In this document: positions 8,966-17,273 of the stretch, one piece after another
Layout of the letters: each line of letters opens with the position of its first letter
Numbering within the stretch: the first letter of the stretch is position 1
From: Pararoseomonas sp. SCSIO 73927
Lineage (GTDB): Bacteria > Pseudomonadota > Alphaproteobacteria > Acetobacterales > Acetobacteraceae
DNA: 64,000 bases
Direction of reading: 5' to 3'
Assembly (NCBI RefSeq): GCF_037040815.1
Contig: NZ_CP146232.1
Coordinates: forward strand, 1,792,501-1,856,500
Position numbers and translations under genes: made by a program
Notes under the pieces: model-generated
What the model saw: the letters and a program-made list of their open reading frames with translations, nothing else
Told to the model about the DNA's origin: nothing
Databases searched by the model: none

Positions 8966-9277
8966 GTGCGCTACCCCGTGACCCCGGACGGGCGCTACTT
9001 CGTCGTCCGCGGCCGCCTGTGGCGCATGTCGGACCCCACCCTGCCCGCGGAGCGCCGCGCGGAGCTCACGAAGCGGCTGATGGCCGCCCGCCGCGCCGTG
9101 GGCACCGCCCTGCGCGCCGGCGACGAGGCCGCCCTGCGATCGGCCCGGGCGGGGGTGGACGAGGCCAAGGTGGCCCTGGGCGAGCGCGGGCCCGTCTGGT
9201 GGACCGACGGCACGCCCGACCTGAACCGGCGCATGGCAGCGAAGACGGCTTATGCGGAGTGGTTCGCGGGGCTCTGA
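8966..9277 (+). CDS. Small conserved-looking protein coupled to metW
   Basis: A 103-aa soluble protein beginning at GTG 8966, directly after the metW stop. The start MRYPVTPDGRYFVVRGRLWRM suggests a short beta hairpin. A helical charged middle follows (LPAERRAELTKRLMAARRAV), and then VALGERGPVWWTDGTPDLNRR near the end. Codon use is like its neighbours and the frame is clean, so it is very likely real. I recall similar short proteins in other Proteobacteria but cannot name a family or a function. Confidence 0.75.
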   Translation: MRYPVTPDGRYFVVRGRLWRMSDPTLPAERRAELTKRLMAARRAVGTALRAGDEAALRSARAGVDEAKVALGERGPVWWTDGTPDLNRRMAAKTAYAEWFAGL

Positions 9278-9336
9278 TCTACCGGGCCATCGAGACTGGC
9301 CGCTGGAGGCCGGGAGCCCACACATGCCTCGCGGCG

Positions 9337-10014
9337 TCAAGCACCGAACAGGCGCCGGATGCCGCCGCGCAGATGGTCCGCCATGGCCCGGTGCGCCTCC
9401 GCCTCGTCCGCCCCGGCGATGGCCTCGGCGATGCGCGCGTGCTCACGGGCGATCTCCGGACGACGCTCACCCTCCGGGCGGCCGGCCAGCTCGCGAGTCA
9501 GCCGGATGCCCGAGATCATCTGCTCGTGGAAGGCTTCCAGCGTCGTTACGAAGAAGCGGTTCCCCGAGGCCCGCGCGATGGCGTGGTGAAAGGCGACGTC
9601 GGCCTCCAGCCCCACGGTGTCCTGCTCCAACTGCTGCAGCCTTTGGCGGATGATCGTGATCGCGGCCTGGTCGGCGCGGCGCGCGGCGTGCGCGGCCACC
9701 TCGCTCTCCACGCTGCAGCGGAACTCGAGGAAGGCCCGCATGTCGGGGATGCTGTGCAGCGGGCCGAAGCTCGGCGAGGCCGGGCGCGTCGGCTCGCGCA
9801 CGTAGCTGCCCGATCCCGGGCGGGAGACGACATGCCCTTCCGCCCGCAGCCGCGCGAGAGCCTGGCGGAGCACCGGCCGCGAGACACTGAAGCGGCGGGC
9901 AAGCTCCACCTCTCCCGGCAATCGTGAATCGCGCGGGAAGCTCTCCGACGCGAGCAGGTCGCGCAGGCGCTCATACACCTCCTCGCTCAGTGGGCGGCGC
10001 GGGGCCTGATCCAT
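9337..10014 (-). CDS. GntR-family (FadR/FCD) transcriptional regulator
   Basis: A 225-aa repressor-type protein. The N-terminal winged helix (about 8-75) contains ELARRFSVSRPVLRQALARL and the wing GSGSYV. The all-helical FCD ligand domain (about 90-220) has the metal/ligand histidine pattern FHHAIARASGN. FCD regulators bind organic acids and usually repress an adjacent operon. It is divergent from the Bug/enolase-superfamily genes starting at 10155 across a 140-base AT-richer gap with inverted repeats, so those genes are the likely targets. Confidence 0.92.
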   Translation of the reverse strand: MDQAPRRPLSEEVYERLRDLLASESFPRDSRLPGEVELARRFSVSRPVLRQALARLRAEGHVVSRPGSGSYVREPTRPASPSFGPLHSIPDMRAFLEFRCSVESEVAAHAARRADQAAITIIRQRLQQLEQDTVGLEADVAFHHAIARASGNRFFVTTLEAFHEQMISGIRLTRELAGRPEGERRPEIAREHARIAEAIAGADEAEAHRAMADHLRGGIRRLFGA

Positions 10015-10054
10015 GGCTGCTCCATCCTCCGCCGCCAGCTTACCCGCAGCTTGT

Positions 10055-10117
10055 CAAAGCTGTAAGAAAGTATGCGCGATTACCGGAAAAGAATTGACAG
10101 CTTTGCTGGATCGGTAA
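10055..10117. promoter_or_regulatory. Nested inverted repeats in the gntR / Bug divergent gap (operator candidate)
   Basis: CAAAGCTGT at 10055-10063 is repeated in inverse at 10097-10105, and TTACCG (10080-10085) is mirrored by CGGTAA (10112-10117). A consensus -35 box TTGACA lies at 10094-10099 on the plus strand, and TGTCAA at 10052-10057 gives TTGACA on the minus strand. No convincing -10 box was found on either strand. This is the natural binding region for the divergent GntR protein. Confidence 0.5.
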
Positions 10118-10154
10118 CCCTGGCGGCAAGAAGCAAGGCTCGGGAGGAGTTGGC

Positions 10155-11147
10155 ATGGCACGGCGTTCACGGCTGGGCATCGCCCTGGCCGGGCTGCTCT
10201 CGGCCTGCGCGCTCTGGACCGCGCCGGCCGCCGCGCAGATCCCCAACCGCCCCGTGCGGATCGTCGTGCCCTTCGTGCCCGGCGGCACCAGCGACATCGT
10301 GGCGCGCATCCTCGCCGCGGGCGCGGCACCCCACCTGCCGGCGGGCGCGGTGGTGGACAACAGAGCCGGGGCAGCCGGGAATATCGGCACGGCCGAGGTG
10401 GCGCGCGCGCAGCCGGACGGGACGGTGCTGATCCAGTGCACCATCGGCACCTGCGCGGCCAACCCCTTCCTCTACGCCAACCCCGGCTACGACCTGCAGC
10501 GCAGCTTCGCGCCGGTGATCCTCACCGGGGCGGTGCGGAACGTGATGTCCGTCAGCAACGCGCTGCCGGCGAAGAGCCTGGCGGAGGTGATCGCCCTCGT
10601 CCGCGCCAGGCCCGGCACGATCACCTTCGGCTCCTCCGGCGTCGGCGCCTCGAACCAGCTGGCGCCGGAGCTGCTGCGCGGCATGCTCGGCATCAACTGG
10701 ATCCATGTCCCCTATCGCGGCAGCGGCCCGGCGATCACCGACCTCATCGGCGGGCGGATCGACGTGTTCTTCGACAACCTTCCCTCCATCCTGCCGCAGA
10801 TCCGCGCCGGCACGGTGCGGCCGATCGCCGCCGTGTCCAACGAGCGCATCCCCGAGCTGCCGGACGTGCCGACCTTCCGCGAGTCCGGCCTGCCGGAGCT
10901 GGCCCAGGGGCTGGAGATCGACAGCTGGTTCGGCTTCCTCGCCCCCGCCGGCACGCCGGACGCGACGGTGGAGGCCCTCAACGCCGCCTTCAACAGGGCC
11001 CTGCAGGACCCGGCCGTGCGCCAGCGCCTGAGAGAGGCCGCGGTGGTGCCCCTGGGCGGCCCGCCCGCCCGCATGGCCGGGCAGCTGCGGAGCGAGGCGG
11101 CCCGCTGGGGCGAGGTGATCCGCGCCAACAACATCAGTGCCGAGTAG
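10155..11147 (+). CDS. Bug-family (TctC-like) periplasmic binding protein
   Basis: A 330-aa secreted solute-binding protein. The signal peptide contains a lipobox-like LSAC (residues 15-18) and also a type I site near AAAQ, so lipid anchoring is possible but unsure. Family motifs are RPVRIVVPFVPGG, HVPYRGSGPAITDLIGG, LPDVPTFRESGLPE and FLAPAGTP. Bug proteins trap small carboxylates and similar ligands between two lobes for tripartite tricarboxylate transporters or signalling. It lies 12 bases before an enolase-superfamily enzyme, so a sugar-acid-like ligand is inferred. No TctA/TctB genes are in the window. Confidence 0.95.
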   Translation: MARRSRLGIALAGLLSACALWTAPAAAQIPNRPVRIVVPFVPGGTSDIVARILAAGAAPHLPAGAVVDNRAGAAGNIGTAEVARAQPDGTVLIQCTIGTCAANPFLYANPGYDLQRSFAPVILTGAVRNVMSVSNALPAKSLAEVIALVRARPGTITFGSSGVGASNQLAPELLRGMLGINWIHVPYRGSGPAITDLIGGRIDVFFDNLPSILPQIRAGTVRPIAAVSNERIPELPDVPTFRESGLPELAQGLEIDSWFGFLAPAGTPDATVEALNAAFNRALQDPAVRQRLREAAVVPLGGPPARMAGQLRSEAARWGEVIRANNISAE

Positions 11148-11159
11148 GAGACCGCTTCC

Positions 11160-12362
11160 TTGTCCAAGGTCACGCGCCTTCGCACCATCCGCATCGCCGA
11201 GCGACCCAACCTGATCTGGGTGGAGATCGAGACGGAGGAGGGGCTGACCGGCCTCGGCGAGTCCTTCCGCGGCGCCCAGGCGGTGGAGGCGGTGCTGCAC
11301 GAGGCGGTGGCGCCCTGGCTGATCGGCAAGGATTCCCGCCGGATCGAGCAGGTCTCCCGCCACCTGATGACCCCTTATCTCGGCTTCCACAGCGCGAGCG
11401 CGGAGGTGCGCGCCGCCAGCGCTGTGGACATTGCGCTGTGGGACCTAGCAGGCCAGCGCCACGGCATCCCCGTGCACGAGGCGCTGGGCGGCGCGGTGCG
11501 GACGGAGGTGCGCGCCTACAACACCTGCGCGGGCTACGCCTACAACACCAGCGGCGGCCGCCGCGCCACCTCCGGGCAGGAGGAGGCGGCAGGTCCCTAT
11601 GATGATCAGGTCGCCTTCATGAAGGATGCGGGCCGCCTGGCGGAGAGCCTGCTCTCCGAGGGCTACACGGCCATGAAGATCTGGCCGTTGGACGAGTACG
11701 CGACGGCGAGCGGCGGGCACCTGATCACGCTGGAGGAGCTGAAGGCGGGGCTGGAGCCCTTCCGCAAGATCCGCCGCGCGGTCGGCGACCGGATCGAGGT
11801 AATGGCGGAGCTGCACAGCCTGTGGTCGGGCCACGCCGCCATCCGCATCTGCCGCGCGCTGGAGGACGTGGGCGTCTTCTGGGCGGAGGACCCGATCGCC
11901 AAGATGGACGACGCGCGGGCGCTGGCGGACCTGCGGCGCCAGACGCGAACGCCGATCTGCGGCAGCGAGACGCTGGGCGGCGCCGTGCCCTTCCGCGACC
12001 TTCTGGCGGCGGACGCGCTGGACATGGTGATGATCGACCTCGCCTGGTGCGGCGGGCTGACGGAGGGCCGCAAGATCGCGGCCCTGGCCGAGGTCTATGC
12101 CAAGCCGCTGGCGCCGCATGACTGCACCGGGCCGATCACGCTGATGGCCGGCCTGCACCTCGCGCTCCACGCGCCGACCGCGATCTTCCAGGAGGTGGTG
12201 CGCGCGACCCTGGCCACCTGGTACCGCGACCTGGTGACGGAGTTGCCGGTGCTGCGGAACGGCATGGTGCAGGCCCCCACCGCGCCGGGGCTGGGGACGA
12301 AGCTGCAGGATTCCGTGCGGACGCGACCGGATGCCGTGATCCGCGAGAGCGCGCTGTCGTGA
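11160..12362 (+). CDS. Enolase-superfamily (mandelate racemase/muconate lactonizing) dehydratase
   Basis: A 400-aa enzyme with an N-terminal capping domain (1-120) and a TIM barrel. Visible active-site elements are K173 (AMKIWP), metal ligands E217 (AELH), E243 (AEDP) and E270 (GSE), and the H320-D321 pair in APHDCTGP. These fit the mandelate-racemase subgroup, whose members mostly dehydrate aldonic or aldaric acids or racemise hydroxy acids. The exact substrate is not known. The start is TTG 11160 with AGGAGA upstream. Four bases overlap the next Bug gene, so they are coupled. Confidence 0.88.
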   Translation: MSKVTRLRTIRIAERPNLIWVEIETEEGLTGLGESFRGAQAVEAVLHEAVAPWLIGKDSRRIEQVSRHLMTPYLGFHSASAEVRAASAVDIALWDLAGQRHGIPVHEALGGAVRTEVRAYNTCAGYAYNTSGGRRATSGQEEAAGPYDDQVAFMKDAGRLAESLLSEGYTAMKIWPLDEYATASGGHLITLEELKAGLEPFRKIRRAVGDRIEVMAELHSLWSGHAAIRICRALEDVGVFWAEDPIAKMDDARALADLRRQTRTPICGSETLGGAVPFRDLLAADALDMVMIDLAWCGGLTEGRKIAALAEVYAKPLAPHDCTGPITLMAGLHLALHAPTAIFQEVVRATLATWYRDLVTELPVLRNGMVQAPTAPGLGTKLQDSVRTRPDAVIRESALS

Positions 12363-13357
12363 GCGGCGCCGGAGCAGGGGCAATCCGACGCCGCGGCCTT
12401 CTCGCGGCCGGGGCGCTGGCCCTGCCCTGGGCCGCGCGGGCCCAGGGGGGCGGGGAGGCCTGGCCATCCCGCGCCGTCACGATCATCGTGCCATTCGCGC
12501 CGGGCAGCTCCTCCGACATCATCGCGCGCGCCATGGCGCAGCAGATGCAGCAGGCGCTCGGCCGGCCCTTCGCGGTGGAGAACCGCCCCGGCGCCACGGG
12601 CGAGGTGGGCGCGCGGCAGGTGATCCGCTCGGCGCCCGATGGCACCACGCTGATGCACGCGCCGATCAGCACCTGGGCCATCAACGTCGCACTGCGGCCG
12701 AACCTCGGATACGACCCCGTCACGCAGCTCACCCGCATCACGCAGACCGTGCGGACGCCGAACGTGCTGGTGGTAAACCCGAGGCTGCCGGTGAACGACC
12801 TGCCGGGCCTGCTGGCCTGGATGAGGGCGAATGTGGCCACCGCCTCCTATCCTTCCTCTGGCGTCGGCGCCTCGGACCACCTGACGGGGGAGATGTTCAA
12901 GATCGAGACGGGGACACAGATGACGCACGTCCCCTATTCCGGCGGCGGCCCGGCGATGACGAGCGTGATCGCGGGCGACACGCAGATCTCCTTCCAGAAC
13001 CTCGGCGCCGTGATCCCGCACATCCAGGACGGGCGGCTGCGCCCGATCCTCATCACCTCGGCGGAGCGCAGCCCCGTGCTGCCGGCGGTGCCGACAGCGC
13101 TGGAAGCGGGGCTGCGCGATTTCGTCGTCTATTCCTGGCAGGGCTTCGGCGGGCCGGCGGGAATGCCGCCGGCGCTGCTGGCGCAGGTCCATGCCGCGGC
13201 CGTCGCGGCGCTGCGAAGCCCCGGCGTCGCCCCGCGCCTGACAGAGCAGGGCTTCGACGTGGTGGCCAACAGCCCGGAGGAGTTCGCCGCCTTCCAGGCC
13301 TCCGAGATCGAGCGCTGGCGGCAGGTGGTGAAGGCCGGCCGGATCACGGCGGATTAG
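12359..13357 (+). CDS. Bug-family periplasmic binding protein, Tat-like signal
   Basis: A 332-aa binding protein starting at GTG 12359 inside the end of the preceding dehydratase gene. The signal region IRRRGLLAAGALALPWAARAQ has the twin-arginine look seen in several Bug proteins here. Family motifs: VTIIVPFAPGSSSDI, VENRPGATGEVG, HVPYSGGGPAMTSVIAG and GFGGPAGMP. It is the second Bug protein in this operon, next to the 2-hydroxyacid dehydrogenase gene. Confidence 0.93.
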   Translation: MSGAGAGAIRRRGLLAAGALALPWAARAQGGGEAWPSRAVTIIVPFAPGSSSDIIARAMAQQMQQALGRPFAVENRPGATGEVGARQVIRSAPDGTTLMHAPISTWAINVALRPNLGYDPVTQLTRITQTVRTPNVLVVNPRLPVNDLPGLLAWMRANVATASYPSSGVGASDHLTGEMFKIETGTQMTHVPYSGGGPAMTSVIAGDTQISFQNLGAVIPHIQDGRLRPILITSAERSPVLPAVPTALEAGLRDFVVYSWQGFGGPAGMPPALLAQVHAAAVAALRSPGVAPRLTEQGFDVVANSPEEFAAFQASEIERWRQVVKAGRITAD

Positions 13358-13367
13358 GGGTGGTCCG

Positions 13368-14336
13368 ATGCTGATCCAACTCATCGGCGCACACGCCGCC
13401 CAGGCCCCGCGGCTCCGCGCCCTGCTCGGGGCCGGGCATGAGGTTCACCCCCTGGAGCGCCTTCCGGCGGAGGGCCCGATCCGCGCGGACGTGCTCGTCA
13501 CCACCCGGCTGACGGAGGAGGAGGCCGGGCGGCTCGACAGCCGGCTGCTCCAGGTTCCCGGCGCGGGGCTGGACGGGGTGGCGCTGGACGCGCTGCCGCC
13601 GGGCTGCACGGCCTGCAACGTGTTCGAGCACGAGATTCCGATCGCGGAATACGTGCTCTTCACCGTGCTGGAGCACGTGCTGGAGCTCGGCGCGCTGCCG
13701 GACCGGCTGGATGCCTGGACATGGCCGGCGATCCACCGCGATCGGCCGTTCCATGGCGAGGCCTGCGGCCGGACCATGACCCTCGTGGGCTTCGGCCATA
13801 TCGGGAAGGAGATCGCCCTCCGCGCACGGGCGCTGGGGATGCGGATCGTCGCCGTGACCCGCCGCGGGCAGCCGGATGCGGCGGCGGATCGCAGCCTGCC
13901 CGTTGCGCAATTGCGGGAGGTGCTGCCGGAAACCGACGTGCTGGTGCTGTGCTGCCCACTGGACGAGGGCACGCGCGGGCTGATCGGCGCGGCGGAGCTG
14001 GCGGCGATGAAGCCCTCCGCCCTGCTGGTGAACGTGGCGCGCGCGGAGGTGGCGGAGGAAGAGGCGCTGTTCGAGGCGCTGCGGGACCGCCGCATCGCGC
14101 GGGCGGCCGTGGATGTCTGGTACCGCTACCCGAAACCGGGCGAGGCGGAGTGCCCTCCCTCTCGCTTCCCGTTCCACGACCTGCCGAACCTGCGCGCCAC
14201 GCCTCACATTTCCGGCTGGACGGAAGGGCTGATGGAGCGGCGATACGCCCTCATCGCGGAGAATATCCGGCGGCTCGCCGAGGGGAGGCCGCTGGAGAAC
14301 GTGGTGCGCGCCGGGCAAGGGAGGGAAAAGGGTTGA
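13368..14336 (+). CDS. D-isomer-specific 2-hydroxyacid dehydrogenase
   Basis: A 322-aa NAD(P)-dependent oxidoreductase of the D-lactate/glycerate/phosphoglycerate dehydrogenase family. The Rossmann motif GFGHIG is followed by VTRRGQP, which suggests an NADPH preference because of the arginines after the second strand. The catalytic arginine sits in NVARAEV and the catalytic histidine in ATPHISGW. The usual RG(x)VV after the arginine is RAEVA, a mild deviation. It probably reduces a 2-keto acid made upstream or oxidises a D-2-hydroxy acid. The stop overlaps the next start (TGATG). Confidence 0.9.
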   Translation: MLIQLIGAHAAQAPRLRALLGAGHEVHPLERLPAEGPIRADVLVTTRLTEEEAGRLDSRLLQVPGAGLDGVALDALPPGCTACNVFEHEIPIAEYVLFTVLEHVLELGALPDRLDAWTWPAIHRDRPFHGEACGRTMTLVGFGHIGKEIALRARALGMRIVAVTRRGQPDAAADRSLPVAQLREVLPETDVLVLCCPLDEGTRGLIGAAELAAMKPSALLVNVARAEVAEEEALFEALRDRRIARAAVDVWYRYPKPGEAECPPSRFPFHDLPNLRATPHISGWTEGLMERRYALIAENIRRLAEGRPLENVVRAGQGREKG

Positions 14337-15385
14337 TGCTGATCCAGGCGGAGCGCCTGCGGGCCGAGGTGGATCGCGTGCTGCGCGGGGCGGGAAGCAG
14401 CGCGGAGGAGGCGGCGATCGTCGCCGACCACCTGATCGAGTCCAACCTCCGCGGCCATGACAGCCACGGCGTGGGCGTGCTGCCCGCCTATATCCGCAAC
14501 ATCGGCGCGGGGCGCCTTCACCCGAACCGGCACGCGGAGTTCATCCGGCGCGATCCCACCATCGCGGTGGTGGATGGCGGCATGGGCTTCGGGCAGGTGG
14601 TCGCGCGGGAGGCGACGGACTGGGCCATCGACGCGGCGAAGGCGAACGGCCTGGCCCTGCTGGCGCTGCGCAACGTCCATCACATCGGCCGCGTCGGCAC
14701 CTATGGCGAGAGGGCGGTGGCGGCCGGGCTGATCATGCTCGCCTTCGTCAACGGCATCTCCGGCGCGCCGCGCGTGGCGCCCCATGGCGGGCGGGAGCCG
14801 CGCACGGGCACGAACCCCATCTGCATCGCCGTGCCGCACGGCGATGCGCCTGTCGTGCTGGACTTCGCCACCAGCCGGATCGCGCTGAACAAGGTGCGGG
14901 TGGCCCGCAACGAGGGCCGGCACGTCGCGCCCGGCTCCATCATCACGCATGGGGGCGAGCCCTCCACCGACCCCGACGTGCTGTACGGCGATGGGCCGCG
15001 CGGCGCGTTGCTGGCCTTCGGCGAGCACAAGGGCTCCGGCCTCTCCCTGATCTGCGAGCTGCTGGGCGGTGCCCTGGCCGGTGGCGGCGCCGCGCAGCGC
15101 GCCGATGCCGCGGACCCCGCCATCATCAACGGTATGACGGCCATCGTGATCGATCCCGGCCATGTGGTGGACCTGCCCTGGTTCGCAGGGGAGGTCGAGG
15201 CGGTGGTGGCGCACATGAAGACCGCGGCCGCGATCGACCCGGGCAAGCCGGTGATGGTCGCGGGCGACCCCGAGCGGGCCAGCCGCCGCAAGCGCCTGGC
15301 GGAGGGCATCCCCGTGGACGCCACCACCTGGCGCGAGATCGGGAAGGCCGCGGCGAGCGTGGGGGTCGTGCTGGAGACTGCCTAG
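14336..15385 (+). CDS. Ldh-family (malate/L-sulfolactate type) dehydrogenase
   Basis: A 349-aa NAD(P)-dependent dehydrogenase of the malate/ureidoglycolate/sulfolactate family, which has its own fold unlike classical lactate dehydrogenase. Characteristic segments are NLRGHDSHGVGVLPAYI, NVHHIGRVGTYGE, GTNPICIAVP and FGEHKGSGLSLICELLGG. The histidine in RGHDSHG is the expected catalytic base. Start ATG 14336 overlaps the previous stop. With the D-2-hydroxyacid dehydrogenase before it, the pair could interconvert D- and L-hydroxy acids through the keto acid, which is an inference from order. Confidence 0.9.
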   Translation: MLIQAERLRAEVDRVLRGAGSSAEEAAIVADHLIESNLRGHDSHGVGVLPAYIRNIGAGRLHPNRHAEFIRRDPTIAVVDGGMGFGQVVAREATDWAIDAAKANGLALLALRNVHHIGRVGTYGERAVAAGLIMLAFVNGISGAPRVAPHGGREPRTGTNPICIAVPHGDAPVVLDFATSRIALNKVRVARNEGRHVAPGSIITHGGEPSTDPDVLYGDGPRGALLAFGEHKGSGLSLICELLGGALAGGGAAQRADAADPAIINGMTAIVIDPGHVVDLPWFAGEVEAVVAHMKTAAAIDPGKPVMVAGDPERASRRKRLAEGIPVDATTWREIGKAAASVGVVLETA

Positions 15386-15441
15386 AGAGCGTCGAACGAG
15401 ACCGGGACAAGCCGGCGGAACAGCCGGAAGGGGAGGATGGA

Positions 15442-16455
15442 ATGGACGAGAGGAACCCGCATGGGCTGAGGGTCACGCGGCGCGGCCTGGGGGCAGGTGC
15501 GCTCGGCGCCGCGCTCGCCTCGCCGGCCCCCTCGCCTGCTTTGGCCCAGCGCGCCTGGCCCACGGAGCGGCCGATCGAGGTGGTGGTGCCCTTCACCCCG
15601 GGCGGCGGCAGCGACATCATCGCGCGCGTCACCCTGCCCTATGTGCAGCGGCTGCTGCCCGGCTCCAACTTCATCATCTCCAACCGCCCCGGCGCCTCCG
15701 GCCAGACCGGGAACGAGTTTGTCTTCAACGCGCGGCCGGACGGGTACCTGCTGACCGTGGTCACCTCCCCCACGCTGGTGACCATCCCGATCGAGCGGCC
15801 CACTCGGTACAGGGCCGGCGAGTTCAGCTTCATCGCGAACGTGGTGGACGATCCGGGCGGGCTCTGGGTCCGGCCCGCCTCGCCCTACAACAGCCTCGCC
15901 GACCTGCTCGAGGCCGCGCGCACGAAGCCGGAGGGACTTTCCTACGGAACCACGGGCGTCGGGTCGGACGACCATCTCCTCGTCCTCGACATCGCGCAGA
16001 AGCTGCCGGGCACGCGCTTCGTCCATATCCCCTTCAACAGCTCCGCACCGCTGCAGGCCGCCATGCTGGGCGGCCACATCGACTTCGGTTCCTTCAACAT
16101 GAGCGAGGGCTACGAGGGGCTGAGCGACGGCCGCTCCCGCTGCCTCGCCCAGGCCGGGGCCGCCCGCTGGCACAAGGCATCGGGCGTGCCCACCTTGCAG
16201 GAGGCGGGCGTGGCCCTCTCCGGCGGCGGCGCCCAGCGCGGCATCTGCGGCCCGCCCGGCCTGCCCGCCGAGATCCACGCCCGGCTGGTGGAGGCCTACC
16301 GCACGGTCCTCGCCGACCCGGCCTTCCTGGCGGAGGCGGACCGGCTCGGCATGCCTGTTCGGTCCATCCTGGGCGACGAGTACCGCACCTTCACCTTGGG
16401 GCGGGAGGCGGAGTTCCGAAAGCTCTGGTCCGAGAAGCCCTGGCGCGAGGGGTGA
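15442..16455 (+). CDS. Bug-family periplasmic binding protein
   Basis: A 337-aa protein with a Tat-like signal (VTRRGLGAGALGAALAS) and a mature start near LAQRAW. It shows IEVVVPFTPGGGSDIIAR and SNRPGASGQTG. The C-terminal half is more divergent than its paralogues: the usual VPYRG is IPFNSSAPLQ and the LPDVPT segment is ASGVPTLQEAG, so its ligand is probably different. It is the last gene of the 10155-16455 operon and is followed at 50 bases by a same-strand GntR regulator. Confidence 0.9.
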   Translation: MDERNPHGLRVTRRGLGAGALGAALASPAPSPALAQRAWPTERPIEVVVPFTPGGGSDIIARVTLPYVQRLLPGSNFIISNRPGASGQTGNEFVFNARPDGYLLTVVTSPTLVTIPIERPTRYRAGEFSFIANVVDDPGGLWVRPASPYNSLADLLEAARTKPEGLSYGTTGVGSDDHLLVLDIAQKLPGTRFVHIPFNSSAPLQAAMLGGHIDFGSFNMSEGYEGLSDGRSRCLAQAGAARWHKASGVPTLQEAGVALSGGGAQRGICGPPGLPAEIHARLVEAYRTVLADPAFLAEADRLGMPVRSILGDEYRTFTLGREAEFRKLWSEKPWREG

Positions 16456-16505
16456 TCCGGCGCTTCCTCTCGACGGCGCGCGGGACCGGCCTGTAATCTC
16501 GCGGC

Positions 16506-17273
16506 GTGGCAAGACGACGCGCGGCAGATTCCGATGGCGGTGACACGCCGCCTAGGCATCGGGCGCCCGCGCCGCAGCCCGCCCTCTCCGCGGCGCCGAA
16601 GCTGACGGACCGCGTGGCCGAGGCCATTCAGGCCTATATCGTCGAGAACGGCCTGACGCCGGGGGCGCAGCTCCCGACGATCGTGGCCCTTTCCGGCACC
16701 TACGGCGTCAGCCCGACCGTGGTGCGGGAAGCGCTGGCCCGGCTGCGCTCCGAAGGCCTCGTTGAGGTGCGGCAGGGGTCGGGCGCCTATGTCTCCGGCA
16801 GCCTGCGCCCCTTCCGCATCGCGACGGGATCGGCGAGCGACGCCTCCGTCCTGCGCGTGCTGGAGCTACGGCTGGGCCTAGAGGCCGAGGCGGCCGCCCT
16901 GGCCGCGGCGCGGGCCGGGCGGGGGGACCTGCAGCGGATCCGGGAGGCCTTCCAGGCTTTCGTTCAGAGGATCGAGCGCGGCGAGCCCGCCATGGAGGCG
17001 GACCTGCGCTTCCACCGGGCCGTCGCGGAGGCCGCCGGCAATCCGCTCTTCGTCGAGTTCCAGGTCTTCCTGCAGCAGTACCTGACCGACAGCATCGGCG
17101 TCTCGCACGGGCACACGCGCCAGGGCGGACGGATGGCGGTGGTGCTGGAGGAGCACCGCCGGATCCTCGACGCCATCGCGGCCCGCGACGCCGAGGCGGC
17201 GCGGGTCGCGATGCGGGATCACCTGAAGGCCGGCATGGCGCGGATCACCTCCGCGGCGGAGGCCGGGGTCTAG
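16506..17273 (+). CDS. GntR-family (FadR/FCD) transcriptional regulator
   Basis: A 255-aa regulator with a proline/alanine-rich leader (1-30), a winged helix (about 32-98, with VSPTVVREALARLRSEGLVEV and the wing GSGAYVSG), and an FCD domain (about 115-245, with RFHRAVAEAAGN). The start is GTG 16506. Its last four bases overlap the end of the convergent enolase-superfamily gene, so transcripts from the two run into each other. Likely target: the divergent gap at 19439-19575. Confidence 0.9.
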   Translation: MARRRAADSDGGDTPPRHRAPAPQPALSAAPKLTDRVAEAIQAYIVENGLTPGAQLPTIVALSGTYGVSPTVVREALARLRSEGLVEVRQGSGAYVSGSLRPFRIATGSASDASVLRVLELRLGLEAEAAALAAARAGRGDLQRIREAFQAFVQRIERGEPAMEADLRFHRAVAEAAGNPLFVEFQVFLQQYLTDSIGVSHGHTRQGGRMAVVLEEHRRILDAIAARDAEAARVAMRDHLKAGMARITSAAEAGV

